From: CANHEE01 sp049316985
GTDB lineage: Bacteria; Bacteroidota; Bacteroidia; Chitinophagales; Saprospiraceae
Direction of reading: 5' to 3'
NCBI GenBank assembly: GCA_049316985.1
Contig: JBMOJB010000058.1
Coordinates: 1 to 20,130 of the forward strand
Length of the DNA stretch: 20,130 nucleotides
Part shown: positions 7,355 through 15,250 of the stretch, piece after piece
How positions within the stretch are numbered: the first letter of the stretch is position 1
Layout of the letters: every line of letters begins with the position of its first letter
The notes under the pieces: generated by a model
Seen by the model: only the letters and a program-made list of their open reading frames with translations
Database searches by the model: none
What the model was told of the DNA's origin: nothing
Translations under genes and position numbers: made by a program

Positions 7355-8914
7355 TTATTTCACCAACCACATGGCTGAATTGATATCATCGTTGGTATTT
7401 CCAAATTGATTTTGTAATGCGGTCTTCCAATTTCCAGAATTTACAACTCTTTCACTGGAAGGATACTGCCAACGCAATGGAATTCTCTGTCCATTGGTAT
7501 TGCCCGGTCCTACATGGAAAGTTGGAATTCCTGTTCTACGTTGATTGTAGAATGCTTCCCAACCGGAGTTCTGGAAAAACCCGAGGTATTTTTGAGTCAA
7601 TATTTGCTTTAGTCCATCCGAGTTGTTGCCTTTGTATTTTACATCAGCTGAATTCAGGTAATTGGGAAGATTAAAGTTAGCAGTGTAGGCAACATATTCT
7701 CCGAGTTTTTTACCCTTTGGCAAATAGTAGAAGGTATTTGCGCCATCATTGATGTTGTAAAATGCAATCGAAGCAGTTACGCCTTTAGTGTAGAAATCTT
7801 CCGCATTTCCGGCAGCCCATCCTCTGTTGATACCTTCGGCAATATTAAAACATTGCTCGATATAACCGATCATGGTATTTTTTTCAGCAGTATAACTTGA
7901 ATAGTACCTGTTTCTATTGATATACGAATACAATTCTTGGGTTACTTTGAATGACATGTCTGCCAGACTTTCTCCAGTCGGAGCGCCTTGGTACGCCGCA
8001 TAATCGCTTGGTTTTAACCCCTTTTTCAGAAGACTATCTGCAGGTTCTGCAACGACAAAAACGCGTGGATCTTTTAGTTTTGTCAAAGTGCCAATATAAG
8101 TATCTGCCATATTGTATCTCGTAGCGTTAAATCCAAAATTATCCGGATTGGCCGGATACTTGTTAACAACACTGTTGTAACCGTACGAAAGATTATCTGC
8201 ATTCGAAACGAAGAGTGGATACTTTGCGCTATTGGATAAAATCGTTGCAAATTGTGCTTTGATATCGATTTCACTTTCTCTTTTACTAAGTGAAATCAAC
8301 ACTCTTAAGCGGTAGGCATTAACTGCTTTTTGCCATTTTGACAAGTCGTTGCCATAATAGATGTCTCCGGCAAGTGTTTTATCTCCTTTTGTTATCAGCA
8401 ATTTAATATCGTCATTCGCTTCATCCAGCCATTTTAAGCATTGAATGTAAACTGACTTTTGACTATCGTATTTTGGCGTTCTGATATCTTCAGCAGCTCT
8501 CAATGCTTCCGTTAGCGGAATATCTCCCACTCTTTGGGTCATATTAACAAAGTAATAGGCTTTGAAAAATTTGCCAATTGCTTTGTACGGATTATTGGCT
8601 GCATCTGCACCACCAGTAATTGCTTCCTGCTCCATTTTCTGAAGGTCGTAAAGCGAGTTAAAATTGAAATTGGTGGTGGTCCAGTTATAATTCTGGTTGC
8701 CATAGTACTCATAATTTAAACACCAGAATTGAGCATACTGATGGGCTGCACTCCATGGATTTTCATTCAAGTCATTGCATATTTTAGTAAAAATCAAAGA
8801 TGCAGGTACGCTTGTCGGGTTATTGGGATTTTCCGATAGTTCATCAAAATTCTGACAACCGGTAAATATGCCAATAAGCATAAGGAAAATTAATTTACTG
8901 ATATATTTTTTCAT
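7355..8914 (-). CDS. SusD/RagB-family substrate-binding outer-membrane lipoprotein
   Basis: The ATG at 8914 is chosen (519 residues) since it starts a standard lipoprotein signal, MKKYISKLIFLML, with lipobox FTGC and lipidated Cys20, followed by the typical SusD opening ELSENPNNPTSVP. An upstream in-frame start at 8962 would add a 16-residue non-signal leader. The rest is alpha-helical, TPR-like in its first half, and ends in a RIPLRWQYPSSE-type segment common to the SusD-like group that pairs with this SusC class. It forms the lid over the SusC barrel and captures the ligand at the cell surface. It sits 90 nt downstream of susC. No glycoside hydrolase, lyase or hybrid two-component regulator is nearby, so a glycan ligand is not suggested by context. 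Confidence 0.9.
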   Translation of the reverse strand: MKKYISKLIFLMLIGIFTGCQNFDELSENPNNPTSVPASLIFTKICNDLNENPWSAAHQYAQFWCLNYEYYGNQNYNWTTTNFNFNSLYDLQKMEQEAITGGADAANNPYKAIGKFFKAYYFVNMTQRVGDIPLTEALRAAEDIRTPKYDSQKSVYIQCLKWLDEANDDIKLLITKGDKTLAGDIYYGNDLSKWQKAVNAYRLRVLISLSKRESEIDIKAQFATILSNSAKYPLFVSNADNLSYGYNSVVNKYPANPDNFGFNATRYNMADTYIGTLTKLKDPRVFVVAEPADSLLKKGLKPSDYAAYQGAPTGESLADMSFKVTQELYSYINRNRYYSSYTAEKNTMIGYIEQCFNIAEGINRGWAAGNAEDFYTKGVTASIAFYNINDGANTFYYLPKGKKLGEYVAYTANFNLPNYLNSADVKYKGNNSDGLKQILTQKYLGFFQNSGWEAFYNQRRTGIPTFHVGPGNTNGQRIPLRWQYPSSERVVNSGNWKTALQNQFGNTNDDINSAMWLVK

Positions 8915-9004
8915 TTTTTTAAATAATTTTGATTGAAAATTAAGTTGAAAAACAGTCTTCAATTTGTTTGAAAAAGCAAATTATTGGACATATATTTCTA
9001 CAAT

Positions 9005-12000
9005 TTAAAAAGTTACTTTCAAATTCACACCATAGCGACGCATGGTTGGTGTCTGGAATCCTGATTGTGCACCAGATGACAATCCCGAAGTTGTATAACT
9101 TGGCAGACCAACGTATTGATCCAAATCCACATCTTTAACTTTTGAGAAATAGAATAGATTTCTACCTGTGAGCGTCAACGAAACTGCATTGATGTACTTG
9201 TTGTTGTCGAACCATTTCGCCGGGAAAGCATAGCCTAGTGTCACCTCACGTAATTTTGCAAATGTTCTGTCAACCATTACTCCCTCATCGGTACCGTAGT
9301 ATCGGCTGATCCAGTCCTGTACGAAAGTTTTGTTGGTATTTGGAGCGAATTGAAGCTCGCTGTAATTGGTAATGTTGCCGTCCGCATCAAATTTTGGCGA
9401 AGCTCCATTAGCTATTTTTACACCTTCACCGATCCATGACTTAATTCCTTGCGTGTCGTTATACCGTGCTTCGCCCATTGCACCTTCAACGGTTGCGATG
9501 TTTCTGCCACCGCGATAGGTCTGGCGCTCGATATAGTTCCAGATTTTTCCTCCCACGCGGCCATCAAACTGTACGCCCAAGGTTACACCTTTGTATGTAA
9601 ATGAGTTGTACACTCCCCATGTCCAGTTTGGATTTTTGTATCCAAGGAATTGTGGCTGAGAAGATCTCAATGGCAATCCATCAGAACCATAAATTACATT
9701 GCCGGATTGATCTCTTGCGAATGCTGAACCATAATATGCATCGGTGCGGTCACCGATTTTGATGAACCTGTTGATACTGGTAACGTTTAAGTCATTCGGG
9801 TAAATTTCCTTTAAGTATTCCTTGAAACTGCCATAGTTGGCTGTGATATTCCAGTCAAAACTTTTTGTGTGGATTGGGTTGCCCAAGATTGCCAACTCAA
9901 TACCTTTTCTTTCTGTTTTAATACCATTTGTTCTGAATACGGCTGGTCCGGCTGCATCAGAAATCGGCAAGTCGAAAATACCTGGTCCATCAATTGAATT
10001 AAAGTAGGTAAAATCAAATCCAAGTCTGTTTTTCAACACTTTAATATCGGTACCAATTTCATAAGAAGAAGAGAAACTTGGTTTTAAATTAGGGTCGACC
10101 AACGTGCGCGTAAATGATGCACCTGATTGATTGCTGTAAAGCGAGTTTAAGATACTGTAGGTAGGTTGCAGATAATTCGGTCCTCCATATGGCGTTGTGT
10201 AGTTTGCACCATAACCCAGAAAATTCGACGCTGGCCCGATATTGTCTTCTGTAAATGAAGAACCCACATTAGCATAAGAACCTCTGATTTTCATGAAGGT
10301 AATTGGACCTAAATTCAAGAATTCAGTCGGCAATACACTCAGCGCTGCTGATGGATAGAAAAATGCATTGTTCTTTGGCAATAAAGCAGAACTTTTATCG
10401 TAACGACCGGTCAATGAAAGATACGCCCAAGTTTTGTATCCTAAATCTACAAATCCGTATGCAGAATTTACTGCCATTTTTGCGGAATAATTGGCAGATC
10501 TGATCGGGTTCAATGAATTGCTAAAAGTGTAAAGACCTGGTACATTCAAATAGTCTGTCGTAACAAAACTTGAATTGTAGCTTAGGCTTCTCATATTGCC
10601 ACCCACTGAAGCGCGGAGGCTGAAGTCTTTGCTCAGGTTTTTATCAAAAGTTAACAACAAGTCGTTGTTGTTTTCAAAGAGAGAACGCTTGTCTTCGCGA
10701 TAGTCACCTTTGCGCTCGTCACGTCCATATGCTCCTGCTGAATATGGCATTTTTTCATTTCTCATCAAGTCGTAGGCGGTTACTTGCGAACGCAACTGTA
10801 AAGAAAGATAATCAGTAATGCTGTACTTCGCCGAAACGTAACCATATATGTCCGTTTTGTAATGTCCTCTCAACCACTCGTAAGCTGAAAACCAAGGGTT
10901 GTTGTATCTTTGGTATTCGGCATAAATCTGTTGAACGCCTTCTTTACCGGGCTGCCAATAAGATCCACCTTTGTTTGGATTGAATGCATCTACATCCCAG
11001 TCGGCACCTGCCCAGGTAGCCACATTGTAGATCAATGAATTCGGCCCATAAGTAACGTCAGGAATATTATCAGTAACCTGGCGATTGATGTTAATATTGG
11101 TTTCTACTCTTAATTTAGAACTAAGATTGTAACCTGCAGTCGTATTGAGATTGTAGGTGTTCAACCAGGTATTGGGAACCAATCCTCTTTGATGTCCATG
11201 TGAACCGGAAACCCGGAAATCACCTTTGTCATTTTTTGCTGAAATGGCAAGATTGGTATTCTGAAGAATTCCGGGACGAATGAATCTGCTCAGATTGTCT
11301 TTTCCTCTTGCGACCCATGGTGTAGATTGACGCACTCCGGTGTTAGGATCGATAGGACTATCAAATTGCGGAATCAATTGTCCGTCAAAACGAGGTCCCC
11401 ATACATCATAGTCTCCATCATTCGTTCCGCCACCTTTACCATCGACAAATGCATATTTACCATGATCACCCGGACCATACAAATCCTGAACTTTTGGAAT
11501 CGCGATAAACCCATTGTCAATCATTGTAGAAGAAGTGAGGTCGACCTGGAATCCCCGTTTGTTCATAGTACCGCGTTTTGTATTAATCTGGATGGCTCCA
11601 AATTGTCCACGAGAACCATATAATGCAGATGCAGTTGGTCCTTTAAGTACCGTGATCGTTTCAATATCATCCGGACTGATGTTCCATGTATCCGAATTGA
11701 TGGGAATACCATCTACCACATAAAGGGGTGATTTTCCTCTCAAAAGGACGCCTGGTGCGCCAAGTAATTCAGGAGAGGCACCTACTGTAAGTCCGGCAAT
11801 TTTTCCTGTCAGTGAACTGATCGGATTTTGCTCGCGTGCTTTTATCAGGTTTTCACCCTTCACTTCTTGAATGGCATATCCCAAAGACGCTCTTTCCTTT
11901 TTAAAACCTAGCGCAGTAACTACTACATCCGATAAGAATTTATTATCAGGACTTAAAATAACATCAACCAGTAAAGCTGAATTTACTGTTACTTGTCTAG

Positions 12001-12250
12001 ATGCAAAACCGATATATGAAAACTCAAGAACTTCTCCGGATTTCGCTTCGATTCTGTAGGTTCCTTTTTCATCGGTAGTAGCAAATTTATTGCCATTTAA
12101 AACTTTGATAGTAACTCCTGTCAGCTCTGAATTGTCTTCTGATGAAATTACTTTTCCGCTGGTAATTGATTGAGCATTGCTTAAAAAAGGGAAGGCAATA
12201 GCCACCAACACCAGAGCGAATGCTCTTGTGAAAGTTAATTTTAACTTCAT
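9005..12250 (-). CDS. SusC/RagA-family TonB-dependent outer-membrane transporter
   Basis: 1081 residues, the usual size. Order of parts: Sec signal peptide (1-26, ending PFLSNAQ), a carboxypeptidase-regulatory-like beta domain (about 28-110, GKVISSEDNSELTGVTIKV), the TonB plug (about 115-225, with PLYVVDGIPINSDTWNIS and VLKGPTASALYGSRG), and a 22-strand type barrel to the C-terminal aromatic end NLKVTF. With SusD it makes the pedal-bin importer that uses TonB energy to bring ligands over the outer membrane. A Bacteroidota-type promoter and a separate hairpin upstream suggest susCD has its own transcript start in addition to any read-through from the phosphoesterase genes. In this setting the cargo may be a phosphonate- or phosphate-bearing compound rather than a glycan (inference). 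Confidence 0.93.
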   Translation of the reverse strand: MKLKLTFTRAFALVLVAIAFPFLSNAQSITSGKVISSEDNSELTGVTIKVLNGNKFATTDEKGTYRIEAKSGEVLEFSYIGFASRQVTVNSALLVDVILSPDNKFLSDVVVTALGFKKERASLGYAIQEVKGENLIKAREQNPISSLTGKIAGLTVGASPELLGAPGVLLRGKSPLYVVDGIPINSDTWNISPDDIETITVLKGPTASALYGSRGQFGAIQINTKRGTMNKRGFQVDLTSSTMIDNGFIAIPKVQDLYGPGDHGKYAFVDGKGGGTNDGDYDVWGPRFDGQLIPQFDSPIDPNTGVRQSTPWVARGKDNLSRFIRPGILQNTNLAISAKNDKGDFRVSGSHGHQRGLVPNTWLNTYNLNTTAGYNLSSKLRVETNININRQVTDNIPDVTYGPNSLIYNVATWAGADWDVDAFNPNKGGSYWQPGKEGVQQIYAEYQRYNNPWFSAYEWLRGHYKTDIYGYVSAKYSITDYLSLQLRSQVTAYDLMRNEKMPYSAGAYGRDERKGDYREDKRSLFENNNDLLLTFDKNLSKDFSLRASVGGNMRSLSYNSSFVTTDYLNVPGLYTFSNSLNPIRSANYSAKMAVNSAYGFVDLGYKTWAYLSLTGRYDKSSALLPKNNAFFYPSAALSVLPTEFLNLGPITFMKIRGSYANVGSSFTEDNIGPASNFLGYGANYTTPYGGPNYLQPTYSILNSLYSNQSGASFTRTLVDPNLKPSFSSSYEIGTDIKVLKNRLGFDFTYFNSIDGPGIFDLPISDAAGPAVFRTNGIKTERKGIELAILGNPIHTKSFDWNITANYGSFKEYLKEIYPNDLNVTSINRFIKIGDRTDAYYGSAFARDQSGNVIYGSDGLPLRSSQPQFLGYKNPNWTWGVYNSFTYKGVTLGVQFDGRVGGKIWNYIERQTYRGGRNIATVEGAMGEARYNDTQGIKSWIGEGVKIANGASPKFDADGNITNYSELQFAPNTNKTFVQDWISRYYGTDEGVMVDRTFAKLREVTLGYAFPAKWFDNNKYINAVSLTLTGRNLFYFSKVKDVDLDQYVGLPSYTTSGLSSGAQSGFQTPTMRRYGVNLKVTF

Positions 12251-12307
12251 TTTAGTAAAAGTTTGGTTAGTTAATTATTTGATGGTGAATAGATTAATTA
12301 CGTCAAG

Positions 12308-12337
12308 CAAATGTACTAGTGCGATGTTAAGCGCAAA
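12308..12337 (-). promoter_or_regulatory. Candidate Bacteroidota sigma-ABfr promoter of susC
   Basis: Read on the minus strand: TTTG (12337-12334), an 18-nt spacer, then TACATTTG (12315-12308), matching the TAnnTTTG -7 element and the -33 TTTG of Bacteroidota housekeeping promoters, whose spacing is about 19 nt. Transcription would start near 12300, leaving a leader of roughly 50 nt before the susC ATG. Confidence 0.6.
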
Positions 12338-12361
12338 TAAATTGATGTTTAATTTAAATAG

Positions 12362-12390
12362 AACTTTGCGGTAGTTTTTACCGCAAAGTT
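12362..12390 (-). terminator. Perfect 12-bp hairpin, likely terminator of the phosphoesterase operon
   Basis: Arms 12362-12373 (AACTTTGCGGTA) and 12379-12390 (TACCGCAAAGTT) are perfectly complementary with a 5-nt loop. On the minus strand the hairpin is about 140 nt after the phosphoesterase stop codon and just before the susC promoter, followed by an AT-rich but not T-only stretch. The gap 12251-12528 also holds two small palindromes (ACCCA/TGGGT near 12413-12426, CAAAG/CTTTG near 12442-12454). Confidence 0.6.
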
Positions 12391-12528
12391 TACTTCAATG
12401 TTACCCAAATGTGGGTTGTATGGTTATTTAATGTAATATCAAAGTGACTTTGTCTCTTTGCTTGCGGACGGTCAGGAAAATTATAAAGTTATTCCAGCGT
12501 GTACCATTACAAATGACACGATAAGATT

Positions 12529-15249
12529 CTATTGTTTGTTTTTGTAATGATTTGTTCGTTGTTCATCTTCATTGTCCATCTCAGGTCCTTGCAAGATTTT
12601 TTTCCAGTCGAAATTTTTATTGTAGTATTTGAGAGAAAATTGTGGATCGAAAATACGTGCGTCACAGTTTTCTACCGTAAAAGGCCTCAAATCAGGTTTG
12701 TCAGTAAAGAAATCGTTCAGGAAACTTGCGGTCGCATCGTACTGATTGACATAAGGAACCTGTAGAATATGGTAGATAACCTTGAGAATTGAACCAAAGT
12801 TGGCATGTTTGTGCGAAATGTGTCCTCTCTTTACATAGGGACTTGTCATTAACAAAATTGAACGGTGTGCATCTATATGATCCACGCCACCTTGAGGATC
12901 GTCTTCGGTGACTATGATGAGGGTATTTTTCCAGTACTTTGTCCTGCTTACAAAGTGAATAATCCGACCGAGAGCGAGATCATTGTCTGCCATAAAAGAC
13001 TCCGCATAAGGAAAACCATCTTCCGGACGAATGCCGGCACCGTGATCATTGGGTAGTTGGATGCCAATAAACTGTGGCATGGTATCTTTGCCCGAAAGCC
13101 ATTTTTCCGTAAATTCTTTTTCAAATTGAATCGCTCTATACTGATCAGGAATATTCATATTAAATCCTGCATATTGCTTACTTGTGTTCGAAAACAAAGC
13201 TGCCGGAAAAGGGAAAACGACATTGTTAGTAGAACCAAATATAGTATCTTGCTTTTCTTCAGAAGCGTTTGCAAATTCATTGCATTCGCCAAAATTGTAA
13301 TAGCTTACGCCACTTCGCTGCAAATTCTCCCAAAGCCCGCCCACTTCATTGTAATCTTCCGGATCTATTCCACCTGTTGTTTTCGGAAATCTACGGCCTT
13401 TTGCTCTTGAAAAAGGCAAGAACCTTGCGGAAGTGGAAGAGTTAACTTCAACATATTCATTGGGAATACTTCCTACCATCCAGTGGTGACCATGTATCGA
13501 TGCATCGCTGTCGCAATAAAAGTTATCAGATACAGAGAATTCTCTTGCCAATTTCAAGTGGTTGACGCTGATATTTACATTCCTGATCGTATCAGTTCTT
13601 GTAGCGATCGCAACATTTTCACCTAATCTCGAAAGACTTTTATCGCCTTGTACGCCATCCAGTTGACCTAAGACTTCATCAAATGTTCTGTTTTCCTTTG
13701 TAATGTATATGATGTGGCGAATTGGACTTTCTTCGGAATGGGTAGTTAGCGGCAGGACATTAGAGGGGTTTGTCACATATTCTGTTTCGTTAAACATATT
13801 CTCCAATACCTGCCTGCTGTACTGCTGAAGTGCATTTTGATCAGGTGTATTTACAATTTGAAATGTACTGAGTTGTATGTCGCCGATATAGGTTCCCTGT
13901 GGTGGACTTTTGAAATCTTGTCCTCCATTGGGTCCTGCCCCGTATCCTCGTGCGGAGAGAATTGCCATTTTTCGATCATTGTCAAATAATTGTACCCTTG
14001 TAGCACCCCAGCCACTTGGGATAAATCCTGTCACTTTCTTGCTTTTCGTATCGATTACCGCTACAGCATTCAAACCCAGACACGCTACATATAGTGTTTT
14101 TCCATCTTTTGTCAATGATAGACCGAAGGGAAGAATTCCTCGCAAATGATCAACTCGTTTGTCCAGCTTAATTGGAATTTCAGCTATAATTTTTTGTTTT
14201 TTTAAGTCAATAACACTAATTAAGTCATTAGTTGCATTAGAAACGTATGCAAAATTCTGGTGGCTAACGATGGTATTGGGACTTGCTCCTCCGACGATCT
14301 CCTTATCTTCTATAAATTCTCCAATTTGTCTGCCTGTTTTGATTTTAGAACTGACAGTATTTTTTTTCATATCAATTAAGAAAACACTCATACCATCATC
14401 TGAAAGTGAAGATCCCAATCCGGGTATTTTTCTGCCATCTTTCCAGGTTATTCCATCTTCCATTTCCTTACTGTGGGTGGCATAGGCCGGAAAATCGAGG
14501 TTCATGCTATCTTTATTGTCTTTATTCGCACCGGGGACCAATGGATAATCAAACAAGCCTACGTTGGCTACCAAAGCGAAATCATTTTCTTTGTTGTACG
14601 TAATTCCAAACGGAATCCGACCTACCGGAATACAGGAAATGATTTTATCATTTTGCAAATCAATTTTCACCAGGCGATTGTTTGCTCTGTCCAGCACCAA
14701 TAGCTCATTGCGTTCCTGATCGATGATCAAATCAGAGGTGAAACTATCTTCGTATTTTTCACCTTCGAATGTCGAATTCAGACTAATTTCTTTGATTTTT
14801 TTGAAGCTAATGGCATCCATCACCACGACATTTCCCAAGTCTCCACCACTTAAATAAATGCTTTTACTGTCTTTTGAAAAAGCCGTCCCTATGAAAGACG
14901 AATTATTTAACACAGATGGAATTTTTCCGTCATAGCTTGGAATTCTGACACTTTTCTCGGGTTCATTCAGTGGGACGATTGTGACAACGCCATTGTGAAG
15001 TACTACTGCACGGCTATTATCCGGGGAAATTGACAGCCCGAATGCTCCTTTCGTGATGCTAATAGTCTTACCGGCTGGCGTAACGATTCTGCCACTGGGA
15101 ATAATACTTTTGCCCTTATTGTCGATTTTGCAATAGTTGTCTCCTGCCGGTACTTCTAGCATTTTTACTTTCTTCTGAGCGAAAACTAACAAAGTTGCCA
15201 GGATATTGGCTGCAATAAAAGTGAATAATTTAATTGGCTTAAGAGTCAT
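12529..15249 (-). CDS. Secreted YncE-like beta-propeller / phosphoesterase (phospholipase C/acid phosphatase type) fusion protein
   Basis: The ATG at 15249 (MTLKPIKLFTF) is preferred over the start at 15276: it opens a Sec signal peptide ending near LLVFAQ, and lies one base after the stop of the preceding gene, so translation is probably coupled. 906 residues. About 30-460 is a YVTN/YncE-type beta-propeller (repeats such as FGITYNKENDFALVANVG). About 510-850 is a phosphoesterase domain of the phospholipase C/AcpA kind: KENRTFDEVLGQL (ENR at 519-521), DSDASIHGHHW, LPNDHGAG (732-739) and EDDPQGGVDHIDAHRS (782-797), holding likely metal ligands and the nucleophile region. No lipobox, so it should be periplasmic or released. 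Substrate unknown; phosphoesters, or phosphonate headgroups in lipids or glycans, are possible. Confidence 0.85.
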   Translation of the reverse strand: MTLKPIKLFTFIAANILATLLVFAQKKVKMLEVPAGDNYCKIDNKGKSIIPSGRIVTPAGKTISITKGAFGLSISPDNSRAVVLHNGVVTIVPLNEPEKSVRIPSYDGKIPSVLNNSSFIGTAFSKDSKSIYLSGGDLGNVVVMDAISFKKIKEISLNSTFEGEKYEDSFTSDLIIDQERNELLVLDRANNRLVKIDLQNDKIISCIPVGRIPFGITYNKENDFALVANVGLFDYPLVPGANKDNKDSMNLDFPAYATHSKEMEDGITWKDGRKIPGLGSSLSDDGMSVFLIDMKKNTVSSKIKTGRQIGEFIEDKEIVGGASPNTIVSHQNFAYVSNATNDLISVIDLKKQKIIAEIPIKLDKRVDHLRGILPFGLSLTKDGKTLYVACLGLNAVAVIDTKSKKVTGFIPSGWGATRVQLFDNDRKMAILSARGYGAGPNGGQDFKSPPQGTYIGDIQLSTFQIVNTPDQNALQQYSRQVLENMFNETEYVTNPSNVLPLTTHSEESPIRHIIYITKENRTFDEVLGQLDGVQGDKSLSRLGENVAIATRTDTIRNVNISVNHLKLAREFSVSDNFYCDSDASIHGHHWMVGSIPNEYVEVNSSTSARFLPFSRAKGRRFPKTTGGIDPEDYNEVGGLWENLQRSGVSYYNFGECNEFANASEEKQDTIFGSTNNVVFPFPAALFSNTSKQYAGFNMNIPDQYRAIQFEKEFTEKWLSGKDTMPQFIGIQLPNDHGAGIRPEDGFPYAESFMADNDLALGRIIHFVSRTKYWKNTLIIVTEDDPQGGVDHIDAHRSILLMTSPYVKRGHISHKHANFGSILKVIYHILQVPYVNQYDATASFLNDFFTDKPDLRPFTVENCDARIFDPQFSLKYYNKNFDWKKILQGPEMDNEDEQRTNHYKNKQ

Positions 15250-15250
15250 T

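Noticed and set aside
7355..12250. Ordinary glycan polysaccharide-utilisation locus
   Set aside because: No glycoside hydrolase, lyase, sulfatase, hybrid two-component or ECF sigma/anti-sigma gene is present; the neighbours are phosphorus-related instead.
12532..14703. Several + strand open frames of 60-120 codons opposite the second phosphoesterase gene
   Set aside because: They are antisense shadows; the minus strand holds a long, domain-rich gene and the + frames lack motifs and plausible starts.
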